64,000 nucleotides of DNA from Limnohabitans kasalickyi (GCA_965234325.1 OZ248417.1:62001-126000), one strand, 5' to 3'; positions 16,079 to 25,245 are shown, numbered from the stretch's first letter. The notes: generated by a model from the letters alone, not told the origin. Program-made: numbers and translations.

Positions 16079-17935
16079 TCAACGCGCCGCCCGTTGCGCT
16101 GCAGCCAAGTTAGCGCGGTTATCCAAAGTGGCTGACCAGGTCGAGGTCACCCAACTCTCTGGCTGATAGAAGCGTGGCGTGATGGCCGGTTGTTCAAACT
16201 TGCCGCTGCGCCAAGACACGCGGTGCACGCCGCCATACCAATGCGGCACAGCGTAATGGCCGTGGCGCAAGACACGGTCTAGCGCGCGTGCAGCAGAGAT
16301 CAACTCGGGCCGCGTTCTCGCAGCGGTGACATGGCCCAACAACGCATCCACAGCAGGGTCCTTTAAGCCGATGAAGTTGCCCGAGCCCTCGGTTATAGCG
16401 GCGCGAGAACCAAAACGCTCCAACAACTCGGTGCCCGGCGACTCACTACCCACGTTGCGGTTGCTGATGATTTCAAAATCAAACACGTCCAAACGCTTTT
16501 GGAGGACAGCAAAGTCGATCACTTTGTAATTCACCACAAAGCCCAGCTTTTCGAGGTTCTTGGCAAACGGGGTCACCACGCGGCCCATAGAACCCGAGTT
16601 GTCTAAAAACTCAATGCGAAACGCCTCACCCGCAGCATTGCGCAAGGCACCGTCTCGGTAGGTCCACCCGGCATCCGCGAGCAAGGCTTTGGCTTGACGC
16701 AAATGGTCACGCAAGGTGTCGCCCGACTTGGGGTCTAGCGAGGTGATGGGGGGCAAAGGCACAGGCTGGTTGAATACTTGAGGCGACAGTTGAGGTCGCA
16801 GTGGCTCGAGCAAGGCCAACTCCGCAGCGTCTGCCAAGCCCTTGGCTTCAAAGTCGCTGGCCACAAAATAGCCGCGCACACGCTGGTAAGCGTTGTAAAA
16901 CAGCTGTCGGTTCATCCACTCATAGTCCATGGCCAAACCGATGGCTTGACGCACCCGCGCGTCTTGAAACTTGGGCAAACGGGTGTTGAACAGGAATCCT
17001 TGAAAGTCACCCGCATTCCCGTGCTTGAGTTCGCGCTTGATCAGCTGGCCGTTGTCAAACGCTTTACCGACATAGCCACGCGCCCACTCCCTTGCGATGA
17101 ACGACTGGATGAAATCAAACTCCCCCGCCTTGAAACCTTCGAGTTGTGCGGTGTTGTCTTTGTAAAGCCGGTAGGTAATACGGTCAAAGTTAAACATCCC
17201 AAGGCGCACGTTCAAGTCCTTCGCCCAGTAATTCGGGTCACGCTCGTAACTGATGTCTCGGCCAAACGCCACTTGGCCAATTGTGTAAGGGCCGCTGCCA
17301 ATCGGTGTCTCGGTCACTATTTTGTCGAAGGGTTGACGTACGCCGTCCTTGACACCCCAAGCGCGGCTAAACACAGGCATGCCGCCCACAATCAACGGCA
17401 ACTCTGGATTGGCACTTTTAAAGTCGAAACGCACGGTACGTGGGTTGATCACCACCACACCGGCCACGTCGGTGTAGAGGGTGCGAAATTGAGGTGCCGC
17501 TTGCTTGCTGGTCAAGGCCTCAAAGCTGTGCTTCACGTCGTCGGCCATGACGGCGTCACCATTGCTGAAACGAGCCTCTAGACGCAAACGAAACTGAACC
17601 GAGCGGCGATCGCTCGCCACGCTCACATCCTCAGCCAGCAAACCATAAGCCGTGGCAGACTCATCCAAGGTGCCGGTGAGCAGCGATTCGAATAACAAGC
17701 TGCCCAAGCCTGGCGCGGCATTGCCTTTGAGGGTGAAGGGGTTGTATTTGTCAAAACTCGACAAGCGAGATGGCGGAACCAACACCAACTCACCACCTTT
17801 TGCGGCCAGCGGATTGACGTAATCAAAGTTTTTGAACCGCGGCGGATATTTGATGTCGCCGAATTGGGCATACGCATGGCCCGCCCATGAAGGAGCCACG
17901 CAAAAAATCGCCAATAAAAACGCCAAAAACCGCAT
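16079..17935 (-). CDS. yejA: Extracellular peptide-binding protein of the Yej-type transporter
   Basis: About 618 residues from the ATG at 17935 (MRFLAFLLAIFCVAPSWAGHAYA, a clear signal peptide). An ATG 12 codons upstream (17971) is also possible but would overlap the divergent fabI start region. The mature protein is a family 5 solute-binding protein of the YejA/oligopeptide type: YPPRFKNFDYVNPLAAKGGELVL at its start, FRLRLEARFSNGDAVMADDVKHSFEAL, and a long domain III. It would deliver oligopeptides to the YejBEF machinery. It is first in its operon and divergent from fabI with only about 38 bp between starts, so their promoters must overlap coding sequence. Confidence 0.9.
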   Translation of the reverse strand: MRFLAFLLAIFCVAPSWAGHAYAQFGDIKYPPRFKNFDYVNPLAAKGGELVLVPPSRLSSFDKYNPFTLKGNAAPGLGSLLFESLLTGTLDESATAYGLLAEDVSVASDRRSVQFRLRLEARFSNGDAVMADDVKHSFEALTSKQAAPQFRTLYTDVAGVVVINPRTVRFDFKSANPELPLIVGGMPVFSRAWGVKDGVRQPFDKIVTETPIGSGPYTIGQVAFGRDISYERDPNYWAKDLNVRLGMFNFDRITYRLYKDNTAQLEGFKAGEFDFIQSFIAREWARGYVGKAFDNGQLIKRELKHGNAGDFQGFLFNTRLPKFQDARVRQAIGLAMDYEWMNRQLFYNAYQRVRGYFVASDFEAKGLADAAELALLEPLRPQLSPQVFNQPVPLPPITSLDPKSGDTLRDHLRQAKALLADAGWTYRDGALRNAAGEAFRIEFLDNSGSMGRVVTPFAKNLEKLGFVVNYKVIDFAVLQKRLDVFDFEIISNRNVGSESPGTELLERFGSRAAITEGSGNFIGLKDPAVDALLGHVTAARTRPELISAARALDRVLRHGHYAVPHWYGGVHRVSWRSGKFEQPAITPRFYQPESWVTSTWSATLDNRANLAAAQRAAR

Positions 17936-17973
17936 GCGACAATTCTGCAAGATTTTTTTGGAGCATTTCATCC

Positions 17974-18786
17974 ATGGGTACAAAAACAGGTTTTCTTTCT
18001 GGAAAAAAATTGTTGATCACCGGCGTGTTGTCTAACCGCTCCATCGCTTATGGCATTGCCAAAGCGTGTCACGATCAGGGTGCCGAATTGGCATTCAGCT
18101 ACGTGGGCGAGCGTTTCAAAGACCGTATCACCGAGTTTGCCGCAGACTTCGACTCCAAGCTCATTTTTGACTGCGACGTGGGGAGTGACGCACAAATTGA
18201 ACAACTCTTCACAGATTTGTCAGCCCATTGGCCCACGTTTGACGGCTTCGTGCACAGCATTGGCTACGCGCCTCGCGAAGCGATTGCCGGTGATTTTTTA
18301 GATGGCCTATCACGCGAAGGCTTTCAAATCGCCCACGACATCAGTGCCTACAGTTTTCCCGCCATGGCCAAAGCAGCCCTGCCCTACTTGAACGACAACG
18401 CAGCCGTGTTGACTCTGTCTTACTTGGGTGCCATCCGCACGGTGCCGAACTACAACACCATGGGCTTGGCCAAAGCGTCGCTGGAAGCGTCGGTGCGCTA
18501 CTTAGCCGAGTCGCTGGGCGCACGCGGACGCAACTTGCGCGCCAACGGCATCAGCGCGGGCCCCATCAAAACCTTGGCGGCCAGCGGCATCAAAGGCTTT
18601 GGTAAGATTTTGAGCGTGGTGGCCGAGGCGTCGCCCATTCGCCGCAACGTGACCATCACCGATGTGGGCAACGTGGCCGCGTTCTTGATGAGCGATTTGG
18701 CAGCCGGCGTGACCGCCGAAATTACCTATGTTGACGGCGGATTTAGCCAAGTTGTAGGTGGCATTGCCGAGCCTTCAGCCGAGTAA
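17974..18786 (+). CDS. fabI: Enoyl-[acyl-carrier-protein] reductase (NADH)
   Basis: 270 residues from the ATG at 17974, with GGAG 10 nt upstream. FabI performs the last reduction of each fatty-acid elongation cycle. It belongs to the short-chain dehydrogenase superfamily with a modified active site: Y150, Y160 and K167 give the FabI Y-x6-K pattern within SYLGAIRTVPNYNTMGLAKA. The cofactor-binding start ITGVLSNRSIAYGIAK and the HSIGYAPRE segment are also typical. A weak hairpin without a T-run follows the stop. It is the probable triclosan/isoniazid-class target of this organism. Confidence 0.96.
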   Translation: MGTKTGFLSGKKLLITGVLSNRSIAYGIAKACHDQGAELAFSYVGERFKDRITEFAADFDSKLIFDCDVGSDAQIEQLFTDLSAHWPTFDGFVHSIGYAPREAIAGDFLDGLSREGFQIAHDISAYSFPAMAKAALPYLNDNAAVLTLSYLGAIRTVPNYNTMGLAKASLEASVRYLAESLGARGRNLRANGISAGPIKTLAASGIKGFGKILSVVAEASPIRRNVTITDVGNVAAFLMSDLAAGVTAEITYVDGGFSQVVGGIAEPSAE

Positions 18787-18863
18787 GCTGGCATAAAAGC
18801 CGCAAAGGTGTGGCTTTGTGATCGACTTGCGCATGTGTTCATGCGTCACAAGGAGAAGCCAGC

Positions 18864-19721
18864 ATGCAACGCCGCCCTTTGCTTTCCCTCTTCTCCTTGT
18901 CTTTGCTGTGGCGGCCCTGCGCCCAAGCCGCCACAGTGCCGCCCATTTGGCTGGCGAACACCTACACAAGCGCCACCGATTTACGCGACTATTGGGTAAG
19001 CGAGAAGTTTGATGGTGTTCGCGGCTACTGGGATGGGCAGCAATTGCTGACGCGGGGCGGCACCGTATTAAGGCCGCCGGCTTGGTTCACCCAAGGTTGG
19101 CCTGACACACCTTTTGAAGGCGAGTTGTGGGCTGGACGCGGGCAATTCACGGCCGCCGTCTCCGTGATTCAACAAGCCAACGCCCGTGATGCCGACTGGC
19201 AAAAGATGCACTTCATGGTGTTTGATTTACCCATGCACAGAGGCACATTCACCGCACGCGTGACCGCCTACCAAGTCATGGTCAAAACACTTGGGTTGCG
19301 ATGGGTCGAAGCGGTGAGCCAAATAAAAGTGACAAACGCTGCTGACCTCCAACAACTGCTCAACGACAAAGTCAGCGCCGGCGCGGAGGGCTTGATGCTG
19401 CATCGCGCCAATGCCACTTACAAAGCCGGCCGAAGCAACGATCAACTCAAAGTCAAAACCCATCAAGATGCCGAAGCGCAAGTTATCGCGCACATGCCAG
19501 GAACAGGTCAATTTAAGGGCCAAACGGGCGCCTTGTTGGTGCAGACGCCACAAGGCCAACGATTTAAGCTGGGCACAGGTCTTGGCGCCCAGGATCGTCA
19601 AACGCCACCTGCGGTCGGTGAATGGGTCAACTACCGCTACCGCGGCCTCACTGACAAAGGCTTACCGCGCTTTGCCAGTTTTTTACGAATTCAGCCGGAC
19701 CTAGAAAAAATCAGGCCTTGA
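18864..19721 (+). CDS. Exported ATP-dependent DNA ligase (Lig E type)
   Basis: 285 residues with a signal peptide (MQRRPLLSLF... cut near AQA-ATVPP). The nucleotidyltransferase motif EKFDGVRG places the AMP-accepting lysine at residue 48. Later motifs are FEGELWAGRG (motif III region), EGLMLHRANATYKAGRS (motif IV) and LKVKTHQDAEAQV (motif V). A small OB domain finishes the protein, with no other appended domain. This matches the minimal, periplasm-directed Lig E enzymes of proteobacteria, thought to act on extracellular or incoming DNA. The ATG has GGAG 8 nt upstream. Its stop lies 8 bp inside the convergent decarboxylase gene. Confidence 0.9.
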   Translation: MQRRPLLSLFSLSLLWRPCAQAATVPPIWLANTYTSATDLRDYWVSEKFDGVRGYWDGQQLLTRGGTVLRPPAWFTQGWPDTPFEGELWAGRGQFTAAVSVIQQANARDADWQKMHFMVFDLPMHRGTFTARVTAYQVMVKTLGLRWVEAVSQIKVTNAADLQQLLNDKVSAGAEGLMLHRANATYKAGRSNDQLKVKTHQDAEAQVIAHMPGTGQFKGQTGALLVQTPQGQRFKLGTGLGAQDRQTPPAVGEWVNYRYRGLTDKGLPRFASFLRIQPDLEKIRP

Positions 19722-21975
19722 CGCAATCGGCAAAGTAGGACTTCTTGCCATCAACGCCCACAACTTCCACCAAACCGTGGATGTCGGTCTCAAACCCCGG
19801 GCACTGCAAGTTGAATTCGCGAGCGAACTTCAAATAGTCCACGATTTTCTTGTTGAAGACTTCGCCTGGAATCAACAGCGGAATACCGGGTGGGTATGGC
19901 GTCACCAAACTGGTGGTGATACGGCCTTCCAAGTCGTCAATCGCCACACGCTCTGTGTTGCGGTGCGCGATTTGCGCATAGGCGTCGCTGGGCTTCATCG
20001 AGGGCGTGAGGTCGCTCAAGTACATGTCGGTGGTCAAGCGTGCAATGTCGTACTTGGCGTACAGCGTGTGAACGTGTTGGCACAAATCGCGCAAACCCAT
20101 GCGCTCGTAGGCGCGGTGCTTTTGACAGAACTCGGGCAGGATGCGCCACATCGGCTGGTTGCGGTCATAGTCGTCTTTGAACTGCTGAAGAGCTGTCAAC
20201 AACGAGTTCCAGCGGCCCTTGGTGATACCAATGGTGAACATGACGAAGAAGCTGTAGAGGCCCGTTTTCTCGACAATCACGCCGTGCTCGGCCAAAAACT
20301 TGGTGACGATGCTGGCTGGAATGCCCGAGGTGTCGAACTTGCCATCTAAATCCATACCGGGCGTGACGATGGTGGCCTTGATCGGGTCCAACATGTTGAA
20401 GCCATCAGCCAAGTTACCAAAGCCATGCCACTTGGACGACTCGCCTTGGCCTTTGATGATCCAGCTGTCCGAGCGGCCAATCCCGTCTTCGACCAGCTCA
20501 TCGGGGCCCCACACCTTGAACCACCAGTCCAGGCCGTACTCGTCGTCCACCTTGCGCATGGCACGACGGAAATCGAGCGCTTCGGCGATGCTTTCTTCCA
20601 CCAAGGCGGTGCCGCCAGGTGGCTCCATCATGGCCGCGGCCACGTCGCAGCTGGCAATGATGCTGTACTGCGGGCTGGTGCTGGTGTGCATCAAATACGC
20701 TTCGTTGAACAGATGTCGGTCTAATTTAGTTTGTTGTGAGTCTTGCACTAGGACATGACTGGCTTGGCTGATACCCGCTAACAACTTGTGAATAGACTGT
20801 GTGGCATACACCACCGAGTGCACGGGGCGCTCACGCTTCTTACCCATGGCATGGTAGGTGCCATAGAACGGGTTGAAAGCCGCGTGGGGCAACCAAGCTT
20901 CGTCAAAATGCAAGTTGGCCACGTAGCCATCCAACATCTTTTTGATGGTTTCTGTGTTGTACAGCACGCCGTCGTAAGTGGATTGCGTTAGGGTCAGAAC
21001 ACGCGGTTTCACCGTCTTGGCATCCACACCTTTGAGCAAAGGGTTGGCGGCAATCTTCGCCTGTATCGCTTCAGGCTCAAACTCACTTTGAGGAATAGGG
21101 CCGATGATGCCGTAATGGTTACGCGTGGGCTTCAAAAACACGGGCACAGCACCCGTCATGATGATGGCATGCAACACCGACTTGTGGCAGTTACGGTCCA
21201 CCACCACCACATCATCGGGAGCCACCGTGTGATGCCACACGATTTTGTTGGACGTACTGGTGCCGTTGGTCACAAAGAAGCAATGGTCCGCATTGAAGAT
21301 GCGGGCGGCATTGCGTTCGCTCTCGCCAATCGCGCCGTTGTGGTCCAACAATTGGCCCAGCTCTTCTACGGCGTTACAAACATCAGCGCGCAACATGTTT
21401 TCACCATAAAACTGGTGATACATCTGACCCACAGGACTTTTCAAAAATGCCACGCCACCCGAGTGGCCAGGACAGTGCCATGAATAGGAGCCGTCTTCGG
21501 CGTAATCGAGCAAGGCTTTGAAGAATGGTGGCTGCACACTCTCCAGATAGCTTTTGGCTTCACGGATGATGTGACGTGCCACAAACTCCGGCGTGTCCTC
21601 AAACATATGAATAAAGCCATGCAACTCGCGCAAGATATCGTTGGGTAAGTGGCGTGATGTTTTGGTTTCGCCGTAAACGTAGATGGGCACGTCCGCGTTC
21701 TTGCGACGCACTTCTTCGATGAAGTTCCGCAAGTTCAAAACGGCGGGATCCAAATCGGGGCCAGGCGTGAACTCTTCATCGTCAATTGACAAGATGAATG
21801 CACTGGCGCGAGACTGCTGCTGCGCAAATTGACTCAGGTCACCATAACTCGTTGCACCCATGACCTCATAACCCTCGCCTTGAATGGCGTCGGCCAGGGC
21901 ACGAATGCCAAGGCCGGAGGTATTTTCAGAACGAAAATCCTCGTCAATGATGACGATGGGAAAACGAAATTTCAT
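19711..21975 (-). CDS. Large inducible-type arginine/lysine/ornithine decarboxylase
   Basis: 754 residues, the size of the AdiA/CadA/SpeF group (fold-type I PLP enzymes). An N-terminal flavodoxin-like wing domain (about 1-130, PIVIIDEDFRSENTSGLG) precedes the PLP core. There the schiff-base lysine lies in YATQSIHKLLAGISQ near residue 395, and LHFDEAW and HPGHSGGVAF-like CPGHSGGVAFLKSP are also present. The enzyme decarboxylates a basic amino acid, giving polyamine precursors or acid resistance. Which amino acid is used cannot be decided from sequence by eye, and no antiporter gene is adjacent. It is convergent with the ligase gene, with an 11-bp overlap of coding ends. Confidence 0.88.
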   Translation of the reverse strand: MKFRFPIVIIDEDFRSENTSGLGIRALADAIQGEGYEVMGATSYGDLSQFAQQQSRASAFILSIDDEEFTPGPDLDPAVLNLRNFIEEVRRKNADVPIYVYGETKTSRHLPNDILRELHGFIHMFEDTPEFVARHIIREAKSYLESVQPPFFKALLDYAEDGSYSWHCPGHSGGVAFLKSPVGQMYHQFYGENMLRADVCNAVEELGQLLDHNGAIGESERNAARIFNADHCFFVTNGTSTSNKIVWHHTVAPDDVVVVDRNCHKSVLHAIIMTGAVPVFLKPTRNHYGIIGPIPQSEFEPEAIQAKIAANPLLKGVDAKTVKPRVLTLTQSTYDGVLYNTETIKKMLDGYVANLHFDEAWLPHAAFNPFYGTYHAMGKKRERPVHSVVYATQSIHKLLAGISQASHVLVQDSQQTKLDRHLFNEAYLMHTSTSPQYSIIASCDVAAAMMEPPGGTALVEESIAEALDFRRAMRKVDDEYGLDWWFKVWGPDELVEDGIGRSDSWIIKGQGESSKWHGFGNLADGFNMLDPIKATIVTPGMDLDGKFDTSGIPASIVTKFLAEHGVIVEKTGLYSFFVMFTIGITKGRWNSLLTALQQFKDDYDRNQPMWRILPEFCQKHRAYERMGLRDLCQHVHTLYAKYDIARLTTDMYLSDLTPSMKPSDAYAQIAHRNTERVAIDDLEGRITTSLVTPYPPGIPLLIPGEVFNKKIVDYLKFAREFNLQCPGFETDIHGLVEVVGVDGKKSYFADCVKA

Positions 21976-22036
21976 GCAGCACTCCGACAGAATTAAGCGT
22001 CAACTAAACAACAGCGCGGAAGTGTACTCGCCCACT

Positions 22037-22044
22037 GTTACAAT
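22037..22044 (+). promoter_or_regulatory. Extended -10 element for tRNA-Ser
   Basis: TG-T-TACAAT ends 10 bp before the mature tRNA 5' end. It is an extended -10 box (TGn plus five of six consensus bases). No convincing -35 hexamer is visible 17 bp upstream. Proposed as the tRNA promoter. Confidence 0.4.
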
Positions 22045-22054
22045 CTAAGGCTTC

Positions 22055-22145
22055 GGAGCGATGGATGAGTGGTTTAAGTCGCACGCCTGGAAAGCGTGTG
22101 TGGGTTAATAGCCCACCGCGGGTTCGAATCCCGCTTGCTCCGCCA
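22055..22145 (+). tRNA. tRNA-Ser (anticodon GGA)
   Basis: The 91-nt sequence includes an encoded CCA. The acceptor stem GGAGCGA/TTGCTCC, a D-arm, the anticodon stem CACGC/GCGTG around loop CTGGAAA (anticodon GGA, reading UCC/UCU), a long variable arm (GTGGGTTAATAGCCCAC) and the T-loop GGTTCGAATCC are all present. The long class II variable arm and G discriminator are serine hallmarks. Confidence 0.97.
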
Positions 22146-22155
22146 AAACCAAAAA

Positions 22156-22179
22156 GCCCCTGCTCGCAGGGGCTTTTTT
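22156..22179 (+). terminator. Rho-independent terminator after tRNA-Ser
   Basis: GCCCCTG/CAGGGGC stem with a CTCG loop, followed by six T, 10 bp after the tRNA CCA end. Preceding A residues make it partly symmetrical, so it may also stop leftward transcription coming from the bactofilin gene. Confidence 0.9.
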
Positions 22180-22221
22180 CATGGTCTTGACGAACTGACA
22201 AGCCACAGCAAGACTTCTGAA

Positions 22222-22665
22222 TCAGGACCTGCTTTCTTGGGCTTTACGAATAGCATTTTGGGCATCCGTTGCCGAGACTTGCATCACGGGTTGATTCGGA
22301 TTTTGAATCACCAACCCTAGCAAACGGGCACCGTGCTCAATGGCAATAGAGCCATAGGAAATATCCCCCTGAACGATCGAGTCTTTGTGAAACTCAACCC
22401 GTTCAGCTGCATAGATGTTTCCCTCAACCTTGCCCGCCACCATGACGCGGTGTGCCGTGATGTCGCCAGCAACTTCGCCCGTCGGCCCAATGGCAACCGT
22501 GACTTTGTTGTCTTTACCCGTTTCAATGTTGCCGGTGACTTTGCCATCAATGCGCACGCTGTCTAAGAGCACCAAACGGCCATAAATGTGTGTGGTGCGG
22601 CCAATGATGGTGTCGAAGCGCTCTTGCGAGGGGGCAAACGATTTGCCTTTGAGTTTTTCAAACAT
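22222..22665 (-). CDS. Bactofilin (polymer-forming cytoskeletal protein)
   Basis: 147 residues. The central region (about 20-125) is the bactofilin right-handed beta-helix, visible as repeated short strands: GRLVLLDSVRIDGKVTGNIE, KVTVAIGPTGEVAGDI, MVAGKVEGNIYAAERVEF, and SIVQGDISYGSIAIEHGARLLG. Bactofilins self-assemble without nucleotide into filaments that position cell-wall enzymes. It lies 25 bp downstream of an M23 peptidase gene on the same strand. The two together form the cell-shape pair known from several bacteria (for example Helicobacter CcmA with Csd peptidases). Confidence 0.92.
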   Translation of the reverse strand: MFEKLKGKSFAPSQERFDTIIGRTTHIYGRLVLLDSVRIDGKVTGNIETGKDNKVTVAIGPTGEVAGDITAHRVMVAGKVEGNIYAAERVEFHKDSIVQGDISYGSIAIEHGARLLGLVIQNPNQPVMQVSATDAQNAIRKAQESRS

Positions 22666-22690
22666 GGCGGTCCTGGTGGAGACTGGGAAA

Positions 22691-23626
22691 TTAAGGCGCG
22701 CTGGCGGTGGTTTGCAGCAAAATTTGCATTGGGTTCAACACCCGATCATGGCGCATCACTTCGTAATGCAGGTGCGGACCCGTTGACCGTCCCGTGCTAC
22801 CGAGGCGCGCAATGACTTCGCCGCGCTGAACTTTCTGCCCCTCTTGCACCATCCGCTGACTCAGATGCGCATAACGGGTTGTGAAACCTTCCAAATGGCT
22901 GATTTCCACCACGTTGCCGTAAGAGGCATCCCAAGCTGAGCGTGTCACAGTTCCAGCAGCTGTGGCCACGATGCCTGAGCCATGCTCCGCTACAAAATCG
23001 AGTCCTTCGTGCATCGCCAGCTGGCCAGTAAAGGGGTCGTTACGGATGCCAAACCCGCTGGTCACACGGTAGTCTTTGCCAATCGGCACCCCTGTGGGCA
23101 AAGCATTGAGCCAGTTCAACTGTGTAGACCACGTTTGCGCCAGAGAATTCAAAGCAGTTCGCGTTTGCGAAAATTCGTCTTGGGCCGTGACTAAATCTAG
23201 ATGCAGAGGCTGGCTGCGGTTACTTAGGTAACGGGGCGGAACCCAAGGGCCGCCTTTTGCCTCTTCTTTTTTGGCATATTTGTCGCGAACCTGTGGTGGC
23301 GTAGCGATGTCCATGAATCGGTTCTTGAGCGTCTCCAATTGACGAATTTCTTGGACGGTCGTGTTCATGGTTTGCCGTAATTGGTCCAAGTGGTCACGGT
23401 AAGTGGCCTCTAATTTTTGCTGCTCCGCCTCCGTCGTCACCCCCCCTATGCTTCGCGCAAGGCCGGGGCTGAACTCGATGGCCATGCGAAAGCCAACAAA
23501 ATGCAACAGAACACCCAACGCCACCAAGACGAACGCAGACGCACAGGCTCCCAAAAGCACTGTACGTGCCGTGATGGAAATGGTCCGCACGGTGGCGGTG
23601 GGCCCAGACACCCACATGAGTTGCAT
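22691..23626 (-). CDS. Membrane-anchored M23-family metalloendopeptidase
   Basis: 311 residues from the ATG at 23626, which has GGAG 6 nt upstream; a TTG four codons earlier is less likely. A short cytoplasmic tail, one membrane helix (VLLGACASAFVLVALGVLLHFVG near 25-45) and a periplasmic coiled-coil-like region (about 65-105) precede the LytM/M23 domain. Zinc ligands are seen in HEGLDF (H-x3-D) and the HLHYEV motif near the C-terminus. The enzyme should cut peptidoglycan cross-links. The bactofilin just downstream suggests localised wall remodelling. Confidence 0.92.
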   Translation of the reverse strand: MQLMWVSGPTATVRTISITARTVLLGACASAFVLVALGVLLHFVGFRMAIEFSPGLARSIGGVTTEAEQQKLEATYRDHLDQLRQTMNTTVQEIRQLETLKNRFMDIATPPQVRDKYAKKEEAKGGPWVPPRYLSNRSQPLHLDLVTAQDEFSQTRTALNSLAQTWSTQLNWLNALPTGVPIGKDYRVTSGFGIRNDPFTGQLAMHEGLDFVAEHGSGIVATAAGTVTRSAWDASYGNVVEISHLEGFTTRYAHLSQRMVQEGQKVQRGEVIARLGSTGRSTGPHLHYEVMRHDRVLNPMQILLQTTASAP

Positions 23627-23734
23627 ACGTAGCTCCAAGTAGCGGAAAGTTGAACAAGAGTTCTACAAATTCATTCACAATTGTAGGGATTTCTCAGCCC
23701 AATAACTTCCTCACGCCAGCAGAGAAAACCCTGA

Positions 23735-24496
23735 ATGAGCCATCCAACACCGTCGATTCCTTGGTTAGAGGCGAACACTGCCCTTCCCAAGGCCGCCACA
23801 GCACAACCTCAGGGGACTGAACTGGCGGGTCTCGTCGCGGCTGGCAATGACCTTTCGGCCCCGCGTTTACAGGAAGCCTACGGCTTAGGCATCTTTCCTT
23901 GGTTCAGTGAAGGACAACCCGTTTTGTGGTGGTCTCCAGATCCGCGCATGGTGCTCAAACCTGCATCATTCAAACTACATCGGTCTTTGCGCAAAACACT
24001 GCATGCTTTTTTAGCCGCACCCGATTGCGAGATTCGGGTGGACAGCGCTTTTGAACTCGTGATGCAACGATGCGCTAACGCTCCCCGGGGAGGCAAAGTA
24101 GGCACCTGGATCGTGCCCAACATGATCAAAGCCTACGTGGACCTTCACCAGGCCGGATTCGCGCACAGCGTTGAGACATGGGTCAATGGCGAGCTTGTTG
24201 GAGGTCTGTATTGCGTCGCTCTGGGACGCGCGGTGTTTGGCGAGTCGATGTTTGCCCTGCAAACAGATGCCTCAAAGATCGCGCTATCGGCTTTGGTCGC
24301 GCTAACCAAAGCGCAAGGTGTCCCGTGGATTGATTGCCAGCAAAACACCCGTCACTTGGCCTCTTTGGGTGCACAAGAAATTGAACGGACAGTCTTTATC
24401 AAGGGCATTTCAGCAGCTCAAGCGCAGAGTCCGCTTGACTGGCAACTTCAACCGATACACTGGCAGGCACTTTTAGCTCCAGGCCACCAAGCGTGA
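23735..24496 (+). CDS. aat: Leucyl/phenylalanyl-tRNA-protein transferase
   Basis: 253 residues. Conserved Aat signatures are LQEAYGLGIFPWFSEGQPVLWWSPDPRMVL (near 45-75), GGLYCVALGRAVFGESMF, and WIDCQQNTRHLASLGA. Aat adds Leu or Phe from charged tRNA to N-terminal Lys/Arg, making N-end-rule substrates for ClpS-ClpAP. Its stop overlaps the start of the next transferase gene (TGATG), so the two N-degron enzymes are translationally coupled. Confidence 0.97.
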   Translation: MSHPTPSIPWLEANTALPKAATAQPQGTELAGLVAAGNDLSAPRLQEAYGLGIFPWFSEGQPVLWWSPDPRMVLKPASFKLHRSLRKTLHAFLAAPDCEIRVDSAFELVMQRCANAPRGGKVGTWIVPNMIKAYVDLHQAGFAHSVETWVNGELVGGLYCVALGRAVFGESMFALQTDASKIALSALVALTKAQGVPWIDCQQNTRHLASLGAQEIERTVFIKGISAAQAQSPLDWQLQPIHWQALLAPGHQA

Positions 24497-25245
24497 TGAC
24501 ACACCGTCAAGACTTGCCCGCACAACCTTTGCAGTTTTATGCAACGGCGCCTTACCCGTGCAGTTATTTGACCCATATCACCGCACGGTCGCAAGTGGCG
24601 TCGCCCAGTGAGCAAGTTGACGACGCTGCCTATTCATCCCTAATCCGCCAAGGTTTTCGTCGCAGCGGCTTGTTCACGTACAGACCATATTGCGACAGCT
24701 GTCGCGCCTGCTTGGCCTTGCGTGTGAAAACAGAGGACTTTGCACCAACACGAAGCCAAAAACGTGCCTGGAAGAAACACGGGAACTTGGTCGCTCGCCT
24801 CTTACCGCTGCATTTTGAAGCTGAACATTACGAGTTTTATAAACGTTACCAATGGCATCGCCACCCTGGTGGAGGGATGGACCAAGACAGCGTCGAGCAA
24901 TATGCACAATTTTTGTTGCAAAGTCGCATTCGATCGCAAATGGTTGAATTCAGAGCGCCTGCCAACGACGATGGTACGCCGGGTGCATTAAAAATGGTAT
25001 CGATCGTGGACGAAATAGAAGACGGCCTCTCTGCGGTCTACACCTTTTACGATCCGCACGACTCGGCCAGCTACGGCACTTATAACGTCATGTGGCTGAT
25101 CGAGTATGCGCATCAATTGAATTTGCCCTTTGTTTATCTCGGCTATTGGGTCGAAGACAGCCCCAAAATGCGCTACAAAACCAATTTCCAGCCCTTTCAG
25201 TTGCTCCAAAATAACGAATGGGTGGACATTAATTTCACCAAGTAA
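24496..25245 (+). CDS. bpt: Aspartate/glutamate leucyltransferase (Bpt)
   Basis: 249 residues from the ATG at 24496; a GTG one codon earlier is possible. Resembles arginyltransferase ATE1 but of the bacterial Bpt type, which puts Leu on N-terminal Asp/Glu. Seen: PCSYLTHITARSQVASP, the Cys-rich FRRSGLFTYRPYCDSCRACLALRV region, KRYQWHRHPGGGMDQDS, and YLGYWVEDSPKMRYKTNFQP. Together with Aat it defines a bacterial N-degron pathway. The IclR gene follows after 9 bp. Confidence 0.95.
   Translation: MTHRQDLPAQPLQFYATAPYPCSYLTHITARSQVASPSEQVDDAAYSSLIRQGFRRSGLFTYRPYCDSCRACLALRVKTEDFAPTRSQKRAWKKHGNLVARLLPLHFEAEHYEFYKRYQWHRHPGGGMDQDSVEQYAQFLLQSRIRSQMVEFRAPANDDGTPGALKMVSIVDEIEDGLSAVYTFYDPHDSASYGTYNVMWLIEYAHQLNLPFVYLGYWVEDSPKMRYKTNFQPFQLLQNNEWVDINFTK

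Noticed and set aside
18791..18815. AAAGCC/GGCTTT hairpin after fabI as a terminator
   Set aside because: Short stem with a G-U pair and no T-run; cannot be called with confidence.
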